Of a DNA stretch of 64,000 nucleotides, positions 43,113 to 51,575 are shown piece after piece (the first letter of the stretch is position 1; each line of letters opens with the position of its first letter). Both the position numbers and the translations under genes were made by a program. This DNA comes from JACCTU01 sp963848525 (GTDB lineage Bacteria > Actinomycetota > Thermoleophilia > Gaiellales > Gaiellaceae), in NCBI GenBank assembly GCA_963848525.1, contig CAWKDZ010000002.1, positions 1 to 64,000 of the forward strand, in the 5' to 3' direction. Below the pieces are notes generated by a model. That model did no database searches and was not told the origin of the DNA. It saw only the letters and a program-made list of their open reading frames with translations.

Positions 43113-43141
43113 AGCGTAGGGACCGGCTTCCCCCTCGTCAA
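43113..43141 (-). promoter_or_regulatory. trp operon promoter
   Basis: On the minus strand TTGACG (complement of 43136-43141), 17 nt, then TACGCT (complement of 43113-43118). The -10 element ends 8 nt before the leader-peptide ATG at 43104, so transcription should begin almost at the start codon. Confidence 0.75.
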
Positions 43142-43145
43142 GGGT

Positions 43146-43151
43146 TAGGCT
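43146..43151 (+). promoter_or_regulatory. Leaderless-type -10 element for the M42 peptidase gene
   Basis: TAGGCT is followed by 8 nt and the GTG at 43160. The trp promoter on the other strand begins only 5 bp away, so the -35 region of each overlaps the other. Confidence 0.5.
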
Positions 43152-43159
43152 CGTCCGCC

Positions 43160-44215
43160 GTGTCGTTTCCTCCGCTGCTCCGCTCGCTGCTCACCGCACC
43201 CGGACCCTCCGGGTACGAGGCCGCCCCGGCAGCCGTCTGGCGCGAGGCCGCGGCGGCGTTTGCCGAGGTCGGCAGCGACACGCTCGGCTCCTCGGTGGCG
43301 CGCGTACCTGGGGCGGGCGACGCGCCGTCGCTCGCGCTCGTCGGCCACATCGACGAGATCGGACTGATCGTCACGCACATCGACGACGAGGGCTTCGTCT
43401 ACTTCCGCGGCGTCGGCGGCTGGAGCGCGGAGGTGCTGCGCGGCCAGCGGCTCGATCTGCTCACGCGCGACGGGACGATCGCGGGCGTGGTCGAGCGCAA
43501 GCGCCGGAAGCCCGAGAAGCGCGGCGAGCAACAGCCGACCGAGCTCGACGAGCTGCACATCGACGTCGGCGCGAAAGACGGCGCCGAGGCCCGCCGGCTC
43601 GTGCGGCCCGGCGACGTCGCCGTCATCGCCGGCGAGCCCGTCGAGCTGCCGAACGGACGCGTCGCCTCGCGCTCGCTCGACAACCGTCTCGGCGCCTACA
43701 TCGCGCTCGAAGCGGCGCGGCTCGCCGCGGAGGGCGACGGCCCGCCCGGGGACGTCACCGCGGTCGCCGCCGTGCAGGAGGAGGTCGGCGACTTCGGCGG
43801 GGCACGGACGTCGATCTTCGGGCTCGAGCCCATGATCGCGATCGCGATCGACGTCACGCATGCGACCGACGTGCCGGGCGGCGATCCGAAGGTCGAGGGC
43901 GAGCACGGGCTCGGCAGCGGCGCGGCGATCTCGCGTGGCTCGACGATCAACCCGAAGATCTTCGACCTGCTCGTCGAGGCTGCGGAGGCGGAGGGGATCC
44001 CCTACACGATCGAGGTCTCAGCCGGCACGACCTCGACCGACATGGACGCGATGTACCTCTCGCGCGCCGGCGTGGCGACCGGGCTCGTCTCGATCCCGCT
44101 GCGCTACATGCACACGCCGACGGAGATCGTGGAGCTCGCGGACGTCGACGCGTGCGCGCGGGTCCTCGCCGCCTTCGCGCGCCGCCTCGAGCCCGGCCTC
44201 GACTTCGCGCGCTGA
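43160..44215 (+). CDS. M42 family metallopeptidase (glutamyl aminopeptidase/endoglucanase M-like)
   Basis: A 351-residue di-zinc peptidase. Ligands are visible in order: His in LVGHIDEIGLIV, Asp in RSLDNRLGAYIAL, Glu-Glu in VQEEVGDFGG (the first is the general base), Asp in AIDVTHATDVPG, and His in RYMHTPTEIV. PGPSGYE at the N-terminus and SAGTTSTDMDAM are family signatures. The proteins form tetrahedral cytosolic aminopeptidases that trim peptides. GTG 43160 is supported by a -10 element 8 nt upstream. Confidence 0.92.
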   Translation: MSFPPLLRSLLTAPGPSGYEAAPAAVWREAAAAFAEVGSDTLGSSVARVPGAGDAPSLALVGHIDEIGLIVTHIDDEGFVYFRGVGGWSAEVLRGQRLDLLTRDGTIAGVVERKRRKPEKRGEQQPTELDELHIDVGAKDGAEARRLVRPGDVAVIAGEPVELPNGRVASRSLDNRLGAYIALEAARLAAEGDGPPGDVTAVAAVQEEVGDFGGARTSIFGLEPMIAIAIDVTHATDVPGGDPKVEGEHGLGSGAAISRGSTINPKIFDLLVEAAEAEGIPYTIEVSAGTTSTDMDAMYLSRAGVATGLVSIPLRYMHTPTEIVELADVDACARVLAAFARRLEPGLDFAR

Positions 44216-44220
44216 GCCGC

Positions 44221-44257
44221 AGTGCCTGGCACTGTGTCTGGCACTGTGTCTGGCACT
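44221..44257. repeat. 12-bp tandem repeat with palindromic units
   Basis: The stretch starts with AGTGCCTGGCACT, which is palindromic around its centre. It is followed by two copies of GTGTCTGGCACT in exact 12-bp register. It lies 6 bp after the M42 stop. It may belong to a family of short interspersed palindromes or contribute to 3'-end formation. It is not a CRISPR: there are no spacers. Confidence 0.7.
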
Positions 44258-44260
44258 CCG

Positions 44261-44282
44261 GGGACCGCTGCGGCCAGGTCCC
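44261..44282. other. Inverted repeat between the peptidase and thiolase genes
   Basis: GGGACC (44261-44266), 10 nt, GGTCCC (44277-44282) forms a 6-bp hairpin. It is followed by TTGTC and A-rich sequence and lacks a T run, so it would be a weak terminator at best. Confidence 0.35.
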
Positions 44283-44334
44283 TTGTCAAAAGGGTGTGAC
44301 GATTCGTCCCCGGCGTAGGCTCGTCGGTGCCCGG

Positions 44335-44340
44335 TACGCT
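44335..44340 (+). promoter_or_regulatory. Leaderless-type -10 element for the thiolase gene
   Basis: TACGCT, identical to the trp promoter -10, lies 7 nt before the GTG at 44348. There is no Shine-Dalgarno sequence. Confidence 0.5.
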
Positions 44341-44347
44341 CAGAATC

Positions 44348-45499
44348 GTGGCTAGAACGGTGATCGTGAGCGCGGTGCGTACGCCATTCGCTCGGCTGGG
44401 CGGCGCGCTCAAGGACTACGAGGCGCCGCAGCTCGGCGCGCACGTGATCAAGGCCGGGCTGGAGAAGATCGGCCTCGAGCCGAACGAGGTCGAGTACGTG
44501 ATCATGGGCGAGGTGCTCCAGGCGGGCGTCGGCCAGGCGCCGGCGCGCCAGGCCGCGATCGCCGCGGGCCTGCCGAAGGAGCTCCCGGCGGACACGATCA
44601 ACAAGGTGTGCGCGTCCTCGGTGCGCGCGGTGCAGATCGCGGACGCGATGATCCGCGCGGGCGACCACCACGTCATCGTCACGGGCGGGATGGAGTCGAT
44701 GTCCAACGCGCCCTACCTGCTGAAGAAGGCACGCTTCGGCTACCGCCTCGGCGACGGCACGCTGATCGACCACATGACGCACGACGGGCTGACGTCGTCG
44801 TTCGACGGTCGCCACATGGTCGAGCAGGCGTCGTTCGTCTCGCGCGAGCTCGGGATCTCCCGGGAGGATCAGGACGCGTGGGCGCTGCGCTCGCACGAGC
44901 GCGCGGTCGCCGCGCAGGACGCCGGGCGCTTCGCGGACGAGATCGTCCCGCTGGACGGCGCCGAGGTCGACGAGGGCCCGCGGCGCGACACGTCGCTCGA
45001 GCGGCTCGCGAGCCTCCAGCCGGTGTTCGACCCGAACGGCACGACGACCGCCGGCAACGCGCCGGGCGTCAACGACGGTGCGGGCTGCGTGGTCGTCACG
45101 AGCGAGGAGTTCGCGCAGAAGCGCGGCCTCGAGATCCTGGCGACGATCGTCGCACAGGCATACGTCGCGGACGACTTCGCCTACCTCGCGCGCACGCCGG
45201 CCAAAGCGGGGGAGATGGCGCTGGCGAAGGCGGGCAAGTCGATCGACGACGTCGAGCGCGTCGAGCTGAACGAGGCGTTCTCGTCCGTCGTCGTCAACTC
45301 GACCAAGATGCTCGGCGTCGACCCGGAGAAGGTGAACGTCAACGGCGGCGCGGTCGCGCTCGGCCACCCGATCGGCGCGTCGGGTGCGCGGATCGTCGGC
45401 ACGATGGTGCACGAGCTCCGCCGGAACGGCGGCGGGCTGGGTCTCGCAGCGATCTGCTCCGGCGGCGGCCAGGGCGACGCGCTCCTGCTCGAGGTGTGA
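44348..45499 (+). CDS. Acetyl-CoA acetyltransferase (thiolase)
   Basis: A 383-residue thiolase. The nucleophilic Cys88 is in INKVCASSVRAVQ. The C-terminal catalytic pair is in GHPIGASGARIV (His) and ICSGGGQGDAL (Cys). The N-terminus VIVSAVRTPFARLGGALKD is typical of acetoacetyl-CoA-forming enzymes. It condenses two acetyl-CoA or cleaves acetoacetyl-CoA. It could work with the 3-hydroxyacyl-CoA dehydrogenase and acyl-CoA dehydrogenase encoded 15 kb downstream. Confidence 0.93.
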   Translation: MARTVIVSAVRTPFARLGGALKDYEAPQLGAHVIKAGLEKIGLEPNEVEYVIMGEVLQAGVGQAPARQAAIAAGLPKELPADTINKVCASSVRAVQIADAMIRAGDHHVIVTGGMESMSNAPYLLKKARFGYRLGDGTLIDHMTHDGLTSSFDGRHMVEQASFVSRELGISREDQDAWALRSHERAVAAQDAGRFADEIVPLDGAEVDEGPRRDTSLERLASLQPVFDPNGTTTAGNAPGVNDGAGCVVVTSEEFAQKRGLEILATIVAQAYVADDFAYLARTPAKAGEMALAKAGKSIDDVERVELNEAFSSVVVNSTKMLGVDPEKVNVNGGAVALGHPIGASGARIVGTMVHELRRNGGGLGLAAICSGGGQGDALLLEV

Positions 45500-45521
45500 C
45501 GGTGCGCCGCGGCGGCGGCGT

Positions 45522-46784
45522 ATGACGGTCGTGCGACTCGCCGCTCTCGCTGCCTGCTTGGTGCTCGCCGCGCTCGCGGGGCGCGTCGAGCCGGCGTACG
45601 CGTGCTCGTGCGCGCCGCTCGACCCGCGGAGCGCACTGGCCGCGTCCGACGGCGCGTTCGTCGGGACCTACCTCGAGCGCCGCGAGCGGGGAGGCGGCCG
45701 GGCCGACTACGTCTTCCGCGTCGAGCGGGCGCTCAAGGGAGCGCTCGGCGGCACTGTCGTCGTCGAGAGCGCGGACAACGGCGCCGCCTGTGGCCTCGAG
45801 GTCGAGGTCGGCCGGCGGATCGGCCTCGTCCTCGACCGGGTCGGCGGAACGTGGACGTCCAACCTCTGCTGGCAGATCGAGCCGAACGCGCTGCTCGCTG
45901 CGGCGCGACCGCTCCCGCCGCCGAACGGCTCAGGCCCGGCGGCGCTGCTCGTCGGCGGCCGGTTCGGCAGCGTGCGCACGATCACGCTCGACGCGCGCGG
46001 ACGGACGCTCGGCTACGGGCGCGGCCGCGGCGAGACGCTCATGCTCGCGGCGTGCCCGGGGTCGCAGCGCGTCGTCGAGCTCGCGACCGTGCGCCCCGTC
46101 TTCCTGCTCGCCGTGCGCGACCTACGCACGCATCGCCTTCTCCGCGAGCGGCGCTATCGGCCGCGAGGGAACGCGCTCGTGAGCGCGATCGCGTGCCTCG
46201 ACCGTGCCGCCGCGCGCGTCGCGACATTCGAGATCGACGAGGTCGCGAGGCACGCCGCGCGATTACGTGTCGGCGGGCGCACGGTCTGGACCGGTCGCGC
46301 GCTCGCCGCGGCATTCGGCCGCGGCGCCGCATACGTCGCGAACGACTCGACGCTGCTCCGGATCGACCTCGCGAGCGGACGGGTCACGCGCCGCGTTCGC
46401 GTGCCGGCGGGCAGCTCGACGCTCGCCGTGTCGCCCGCGGGCGCCGTAGCGGCGCTCGCACCCTCGCGCCTCGCCCTCGTCGACGTGCGTGGCCGCGTGC
46501 GCACGGCGCGCCTGCCCACCGCCGCGGCGGGCGAGCTCGCGTGGTCGAGGGGTCGGATCGTGTTTCTCCCGCGCTGGACCTCCGGCAGCGCGCTCGTCTA
46601 CGACGCGCGGCTTCGCCCCGTCGGCCGCGTCGCCGGCTGGACCGCCGCGGACTCCGCGGTCGTCGGCGGACGGGCGTACGGCGTCAGGCAGGAAACTGTC
46701 TTCGCGGCGACGCTGCCGAGCGGCTCGGCGCGGGCCATCAGTGGCCTCCCGGGCCCGCTGACGCACGTTCTGGCCCCCGCGTAG
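45522..46784 (+). CDS. Secreted protein with TIMP/netrin-like N-terminus and beta-rich C-terminus
   Basis: A 420-residue protein. The signal peptide (1-28) ends so that the mature protein starts at CSCAPLDPRSALAASDGAF. The C-x-C start, the VGTYLERRE strand, a YVFRVERALKG segment and paired cysteines in GAACGLEVE and TSNLCWQI resemble the NTR/TIMP OB fold, where the free N-terminal Cys chelates a protease metal. Residues 140-420 are repetitive beta strands (AYVANDSTLLRIDLASG, TLAVSPAGAVAAL) like a propeller. The role is unknown. The start is ATG 45522. Confidence 0.55.
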   Translation: MTVVRLAALAACLVLAALAGRVEPAYACSCAPLDPRSALAASDGAFVGTYLERRERGGGRADYVFRVERALKGALGGTVVVESADNGAACGLEVEVGRRIGLVLDRVGGTWTSNLCWQIEPNALLAAARPLPPPNGSGPAALLVGGRFGSVRTITLDARGRTLGYGRGRGETLMLAACPGSQRVVELATVRPVFLLAVRDLRTHRLLRERRYRPRGNALVSAIACLDRAAARVATFEIDEVARHAARLRVGGRTVWTGRALAAAFGRGAAYVANDSTLLRIDLASGRVTRRVRVPAGSSTLAVSPAGAVAALAPSRLALVDVRGRVRTARLPTAAAGELAWSRGRIVFLPRWTSGSALVYDARLRPVGRVAGWTAADSAVVGGRAYGVRQETVFAATLPSGSARAISGLPGPLTHVLAPA

Positions 46785-46823
46785 GGACGTTCGGCCTCCG
46801 CCCGCTCGGGGAACGGTCCGCTC

Positions 46824-49800
46824 GTGGCCACGGCTACCGAGCACGGGCGCCTCGTCAAGCTTCGGCTCGTCGTCCACACGGACGAGGCACCGGCGCATGA
46901 CATCGAAGTCGAGGTCGAGGCAGACGGCGCGACCCCCGCCGCCGCCGTCGCCGAGGCATTTGAGCGGGAGCTCGGCGTCGCAGCGAACGAGCTCGTCGTG
47001 GCGCGCTCGGGCCGTCCGCTCGCCGAGGAGACGCCGCTTGCGCGCTTCGGGCTCGCGCACGGCGATGAGCTCGGCGTCGCCGACGGCCGCGCACCACCCC
47101 CGGAGTCTCCGGCCGCCGCCGAGATCGTCGTCTCCGGCGGACCGGCCACGTCGGCGCGCCATCGGCTCGCGGCGGGCGAGCACGCGCTCGGGCGCGACGC
47201 CTCGTGCGACATCGTCGTCGACGACCCCGCGATGTCTGCGCGCCACCTCGTGCTCCGCGTTGCGGACGGCGGTGACGTCGACGTCGTGGACGCAGGCTCG
47301 AGCAACGGGACGCTCGTCGACGGCGTCTCGATCGAGCCGGGCGAGCCCGCTCGCCTCGAGCCCGGCCAGGTCGTCCAAGCCGGGCGCACGCTCCTCGAGC
47401 TCGCGCCGCTGCCGCAACCCGCGGCGGCGTCCTCGCCGGCAGGCGACGGGACGATCCCGTTCAACCGGCCGCCGCGCGTCTACCGTCCGCTCGAGCGCCG
47501 CCGCCGACCCTTCCCGCCGCCGCCGGCCGACCCGCATCGCTCGCGCCTGCCGATGGCGGCCGCGCTGCTCCCGCTCCTGCTCGGCGTCGCGCTCTATTAC
47601 GTCACCGGCTACCCGACGATGTTGCTCTTCGGCCTGCTCTCACCGGTGCTCGCCGTCGGGACGTACCTCGAGGACCGCCGCAGCGGACGGCGCGGGTTCA
47701 GCGAGGCCACGCGGAGCTACCGCCAGCGGCTCGTGGCGCTTCGCGCCGAGCTCGAGCAGGAACGCGAGCGCGAGCTGCGGCGCCGTCGCGCCTCGACGCC
47801 CTCCGCGCCTGAGCTCGTTCGGCGCGCGCTCCGCCGCGAAGCGGCCTTGTGGGAGCGCCGGCCTGACGACGCAGATTTCCTCGCACTCCGGCTCGGCACC
47901 ACCGACGAGCAGTCGACACTCGCGGTCCAGCTCGACCCCGGCGGGAGCGAGGAGCTCCGCGCCGAGGCGGAAGCGCTCGCCGCGTGGTACGCGACCGTCC
48001 CGGCGGCGCCGGTCGTCGCGCCGCTCGCCGACCTCGGCGCACTCGGCCTCTGCGGGCCGCCCGAGCGGGTCGCCGGGCTCGGACGCTGGCTCGTCGCCCA
48101 GGCGGCGACGCTGCATTCGCCGCGCGAGCTCGTCGTCGCTGCCGCGGTGTCCGACTCGGCCCTCGACGACTGGCAGTGGCTGAAGTGGCTGCCGCACGCG
48201 CAGTACGAAGGCGGTCCGCTCCCGACCCGGCTCGCCGCGGGGCACGCCGCGGCGCGCGAGCTGCTCGAGTCGGTCGCCGAGCTCGCCGCGGAGCGGCGGC
48301 GCGATGCGGAGTCGCGCTTCGGCGGGTCGCAGACACACGAGCTCCCCGGCGTGCTGCTCGTCGTCGACGAGCGCGTCGCCCCCGAGCGGTCGCTCGTCGC
48401 GCAGGCCGCTCGCGGGCGGGCCGGAGACCGGGATCGCCGCCGTCTGGCTCGGACGTCAGCGACGCGACCTGCCCGGCGAGTGCCGTGGGATCGTCGAGCT
48501 CGACCCCGGCGTCTTTCGGCTCACCTACACCGACGCGCGCGACGGCGCCGAGCGAGACGACGTCACCGCGGAGACGCTCCCCGTCGGCGGCGCGCGCCGC
48601 GTCGCGCTCGCGCTCGCACCGCTCCGCGACACGAGCTCGGCCGGCGCGGGCGCACCGGTCCCCGACCGGGTCACGCTGCTGGAGCTGCTGGAGCCGCCCG
48701 AGCCCGACGCCGAGCGGATCGTCGAGCGCTGGCGGGACCCGCCGCCCGGACGCCTGGCCACGCTCGGCTCGACGGGCGACGAGCCGTTCACGGTCGACCT
48801 GCAGGCCGACGGCCCACATGCGCTCGTCGCCGGGACGACGGGCGCGGGGAAGAGCGAGCTCCTGCAGACGCTGATCGCCTCGCTCGCCGCGGCGTACCCG
48901 CCGACGCGCCTCACCTTCCTGCTCGTCGACTACAAGGGCGGGGCCGCGTTCAAGGACTGCGTGCGGCTGCCGCACACGGTCGGCTTCGTCACCGATCTCG
49001 ACGGGCACCTCGCGCACCGCGCGCTCGTGTCGTTGAACGCGGAGCTCCGTCGGCGCGAGCGGATCCTGCGCGAGGTCGGCGCGCGCGACCTCGTCGAGCT
49101 CGAAGCGCGCGATCCGGAGCGCGCACCGCCGAGCCTCGTGATCGTGATCGACGAGTTCGCGACGCTCGCGCGCGAGGTTCCGGAGTTCGTCGACGGCGTC
49201 GTCGACGTCGCGCAGCGCGGACGCAGCCTGGGCGTGCACCTCGTGCTCGCGACGCAGCGGCCCGCCGGAGCGGTGAGCGACAACATCAGGGCGAACACGA
49301 ACCTGCGCATCGCGCTGCGCGTCAGCGACGCCGCGGAGAGCACCGACGTGATCGGCGCCCCCGACGCGGCGCGAATCCCACGGTCGGTGCCCGGCCGGGC
49401 GTTCGCGAGGACGGGCCACGGCGAGCTGCACGAGCTCCAGACGGCGTACGCCGGGTCGCCGTCCCTGCTCGAAGCCGACGGCGAGCTGCCGGTCGCGGTG
49501 CACGAGCTTCGCTTCGGCGCGCCGGCGACCGCACAGTCCGCGCGGGAGGTGACGGCCGCGACCGAGCTCGAGCGCATCGTCGCGGCGACCGCTTCGGCGG
49601 CTGCCGCCGCGGGGCTGCCCGAGCCCGTGCGCCCGTGGGTGCCGCCGCTCGAGCCGATCGTCCCGCTCGCCGGGGTCGCGCCGCATGCCGGCGCCGCGGA
49701 CGACCCGAGCGCGGTCGCGACGGTCGGCGTCGTCGACGAGCCCGCGCTCCAGCGGCGACGCCCGCTCGAGGTCGACCTCGAGGGCGACGGCAGCGTGCTC

Positions 49801-51174
49801 GTCTACGGCACGAGCGGCAGCGGCAAGACGACGTTCCTCCGCACGCTCGCCCTCACGCTCGCCGAGCGGTCCTCGCCGGCCGAGCTCCACATTTACGGGC
49901 TCGACTTCGCGACGCGCGGCCTGCTCGCGCTCGAGCAGCTCCCGCACACCGGCGCCGTCGTCGCGGGCGAGGACGAGGAGCGCGTCGCGCGCCTCTTCAC
50001 GATGCTTCGTCGAGCGCTGGAGCGGCGGAAGCAGCTCTTCGCGCGCCACGGCGTCTTCACGCTGTCCGAGTACCGGCGGCTCGGCAAGGGCGAACCGATC
50101 GCGCGCATCGTCGTGCTGCTCGACGGCTACGCGGCGTTCGCGGCGGCGTTCGAGCGCGTCAACCTCGGCGAGCTCGTTGACGCGCTGCCGCGGCTCGTCG
50201 CGGACGGGCGGCCGCTCGGCGTCCACTTCGCGGTCACGGCCGACCGCCGCGGCGCCGTGCCGAACGCCCTTGCCGGGCTGATCGCCGCGAAGCTCGTCCT
50301 TCGCACGGCCGACCTGGACGAGGCGGCTGCGTTCGGCATCCCGACCGCGGCGCTTCGCGGCGCCCAGCTTCCGCCCGGCCGCGGCTTCCTCCCGAGCGGG
50401 CTCGAGCTCCAGGTCGCCCTGCCCGGGGACGACCCGAGCGGCGAGGGCCAGGCGGCCGCGCTCGCCGAGGCGGTGGAACGGCTGCGCGAGCGATTCGGCG
50501 ACGGCGAGGTCCCGCGCGTCGACCCGCTGCCGCTCGGCGTGGAGCGCTCGGACCTGCCCGCGCCGGCGTCCGAGCTCCAGGCCGTCCTCGGGATCGGCGA
50601 CGCCGAGCTCGAGCCCGTGGCGATCGAGCTCGCAGGGCGCCACTTCGTCGTCGCCGGCCCGTACCGCAGCGGGCGGTCGACCGCGCTCGCGACGATCGTC
50701 GAGTCGCTGGGCCGCGGCCCCGGGGCACGGCCGCTGCACCTGCTCGCGCCGCGCCGCACGCCGCTCACCGACCACGGGCAGTGGGCGAGCGCCGCGTCCG
50801 GCGTCGAGGCCTGCGAGGAGGCCGTGGCGCGGCTCGCGTCGCTCACCGGACCGGCGATCGTAGTGATCGACGACGCCGAGGAGCTCGCCGAGTCGCTCGG
50901 CGCGGCCGCGCTCGAGGGACTGGTTCGCCGTGGCCGTGACGACGGTGTCGTCGTCGTCGCCGCCGCCGAGCGCCACGGGCTCCAGCGGGCCTTCGCCGGC
51001 TGGCTGCGCGAGCTGCGCAAGGACGAGCACGGTCTGCTGCTCGACCCCGACCCCGACGTCGACGGCGATCTGCTCGGCGCGAGGCTGCCGCGGCGCTCGA
51101 ACCCGGTGTTCCCGCCCGGGCGCGGCTACCTCGTCGACCGCGGCGTCGTCGAGCTCGTCCAGGTAGGGCGCTAG
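46824..51174 (+). CDS. Type VII secretion FtsK/SpoIIIE ATPase (EssC/EccC-like) with ubiquitin-like and FHA domains, one +1 frame break
   Basis: About 1,449 residues with a one-base step at about 48408. Order: a ubiquitin-like (YukD/EsaB-type) domain at 10-85; an FHA domain at 100-195 (ALGRDASCDIVVDDPAMSAR, VDAGSSNGTLVDG); two membrane helices near 240-285; then three FtsK-like ATPase domains. Domain 1 has Walker A GTTGAGKSELLQ near 670 and Walker B VIVIDEFATLAR. Domain 2 has GTSGSGKTTFLR near 994 with the degenerate VVLLDGYAAF. Domain 3 has GPYRSGRSTAL near 1278 with VVIDDAEELAE. EssC/EccC motors export WXG100 proteins, which are encoded convergently nearby. Its end overlaps the 51171 gene by 4 bp. 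Confidence 0.85.
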
Positions 51175-51575
51175 CTCTCGCAGTCCGCGCGGGTGATCGC
51201 GAGCACGGCGCGCCCCTGCGCGTCGCCCGTCTGGTCATGCACGCGGCCGCTCGTTGCCCACTGGAGGAACTCGTGCCGAGCAATCGGCCTCATCTCCTCC
51301 CATTCGCGAAGGTCGCCGCTCGGCTCGAAGATGAGGTCGCGCACTTTCGGGTGGGCCGACGCGATCACCTGCTCGCGCGAGCCGAGCTCGCCGCGCTCGT
51401 AGGCGTCCGCGACGATCGCGTAGCGCGCCTCGGCCTCCTTCCGCACGACGCAGTACGAGATCTCGCGAGCGTTCGGCTCGGCGTCGTCGCGGCTCGCGGC
51501 GATCGCCGCGGCGCCGACGACCGCGGCCGCGACCACGGCGCCTGCGATCAGCAGCGTCGTCCTAGTTGCGCGCAT
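51171..51575 (-). CDS. Small membrane-anchored protein of the type VII-like locus
   Basis: A 134-residue protein with one N-terminal hydrophobic helix or signal peptide (residues 7-27, LLIAGAVVAAAVVGAAAIA). The charged outer part has two Cys, one near residue 42 and one at the end (RADCES), which could form a disulfide. I recognise no family. It overlaps the preceding 670-residue gene by 14 bp on the same strand, so it is part of the WXG100 operon and may be a small envelope component or chaperone. Confidence 0.6.
   Translation of the reverse strand: MRATRTTLLIAGAVVAAAVVGAAAIAASRDDAEPNAREISYCVVRKEAEARYAIVADAYERGELGSREQVIASAHPKVRDLIFEPSGDLREWEEMRPIARHEFLQWATSGRVHDQTGDAQGRAVLAITRADCES

Noticed and set aside
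44221..44282. CRISPR or intrinsic terminator
   Set aside because: There are only three short adjacent units with no spacers, and the following GGGACC/GGTCCC hairpin lacks a T run.
2169..48408. Programmed +1 frameshifting as a regulatory system
   Set aside because: The twelve shift sites share no slippery codon, in-frame stop or downstream structure, and fall in unrelated housekeeping and accessory genes. Insertion errors explain them more simply.
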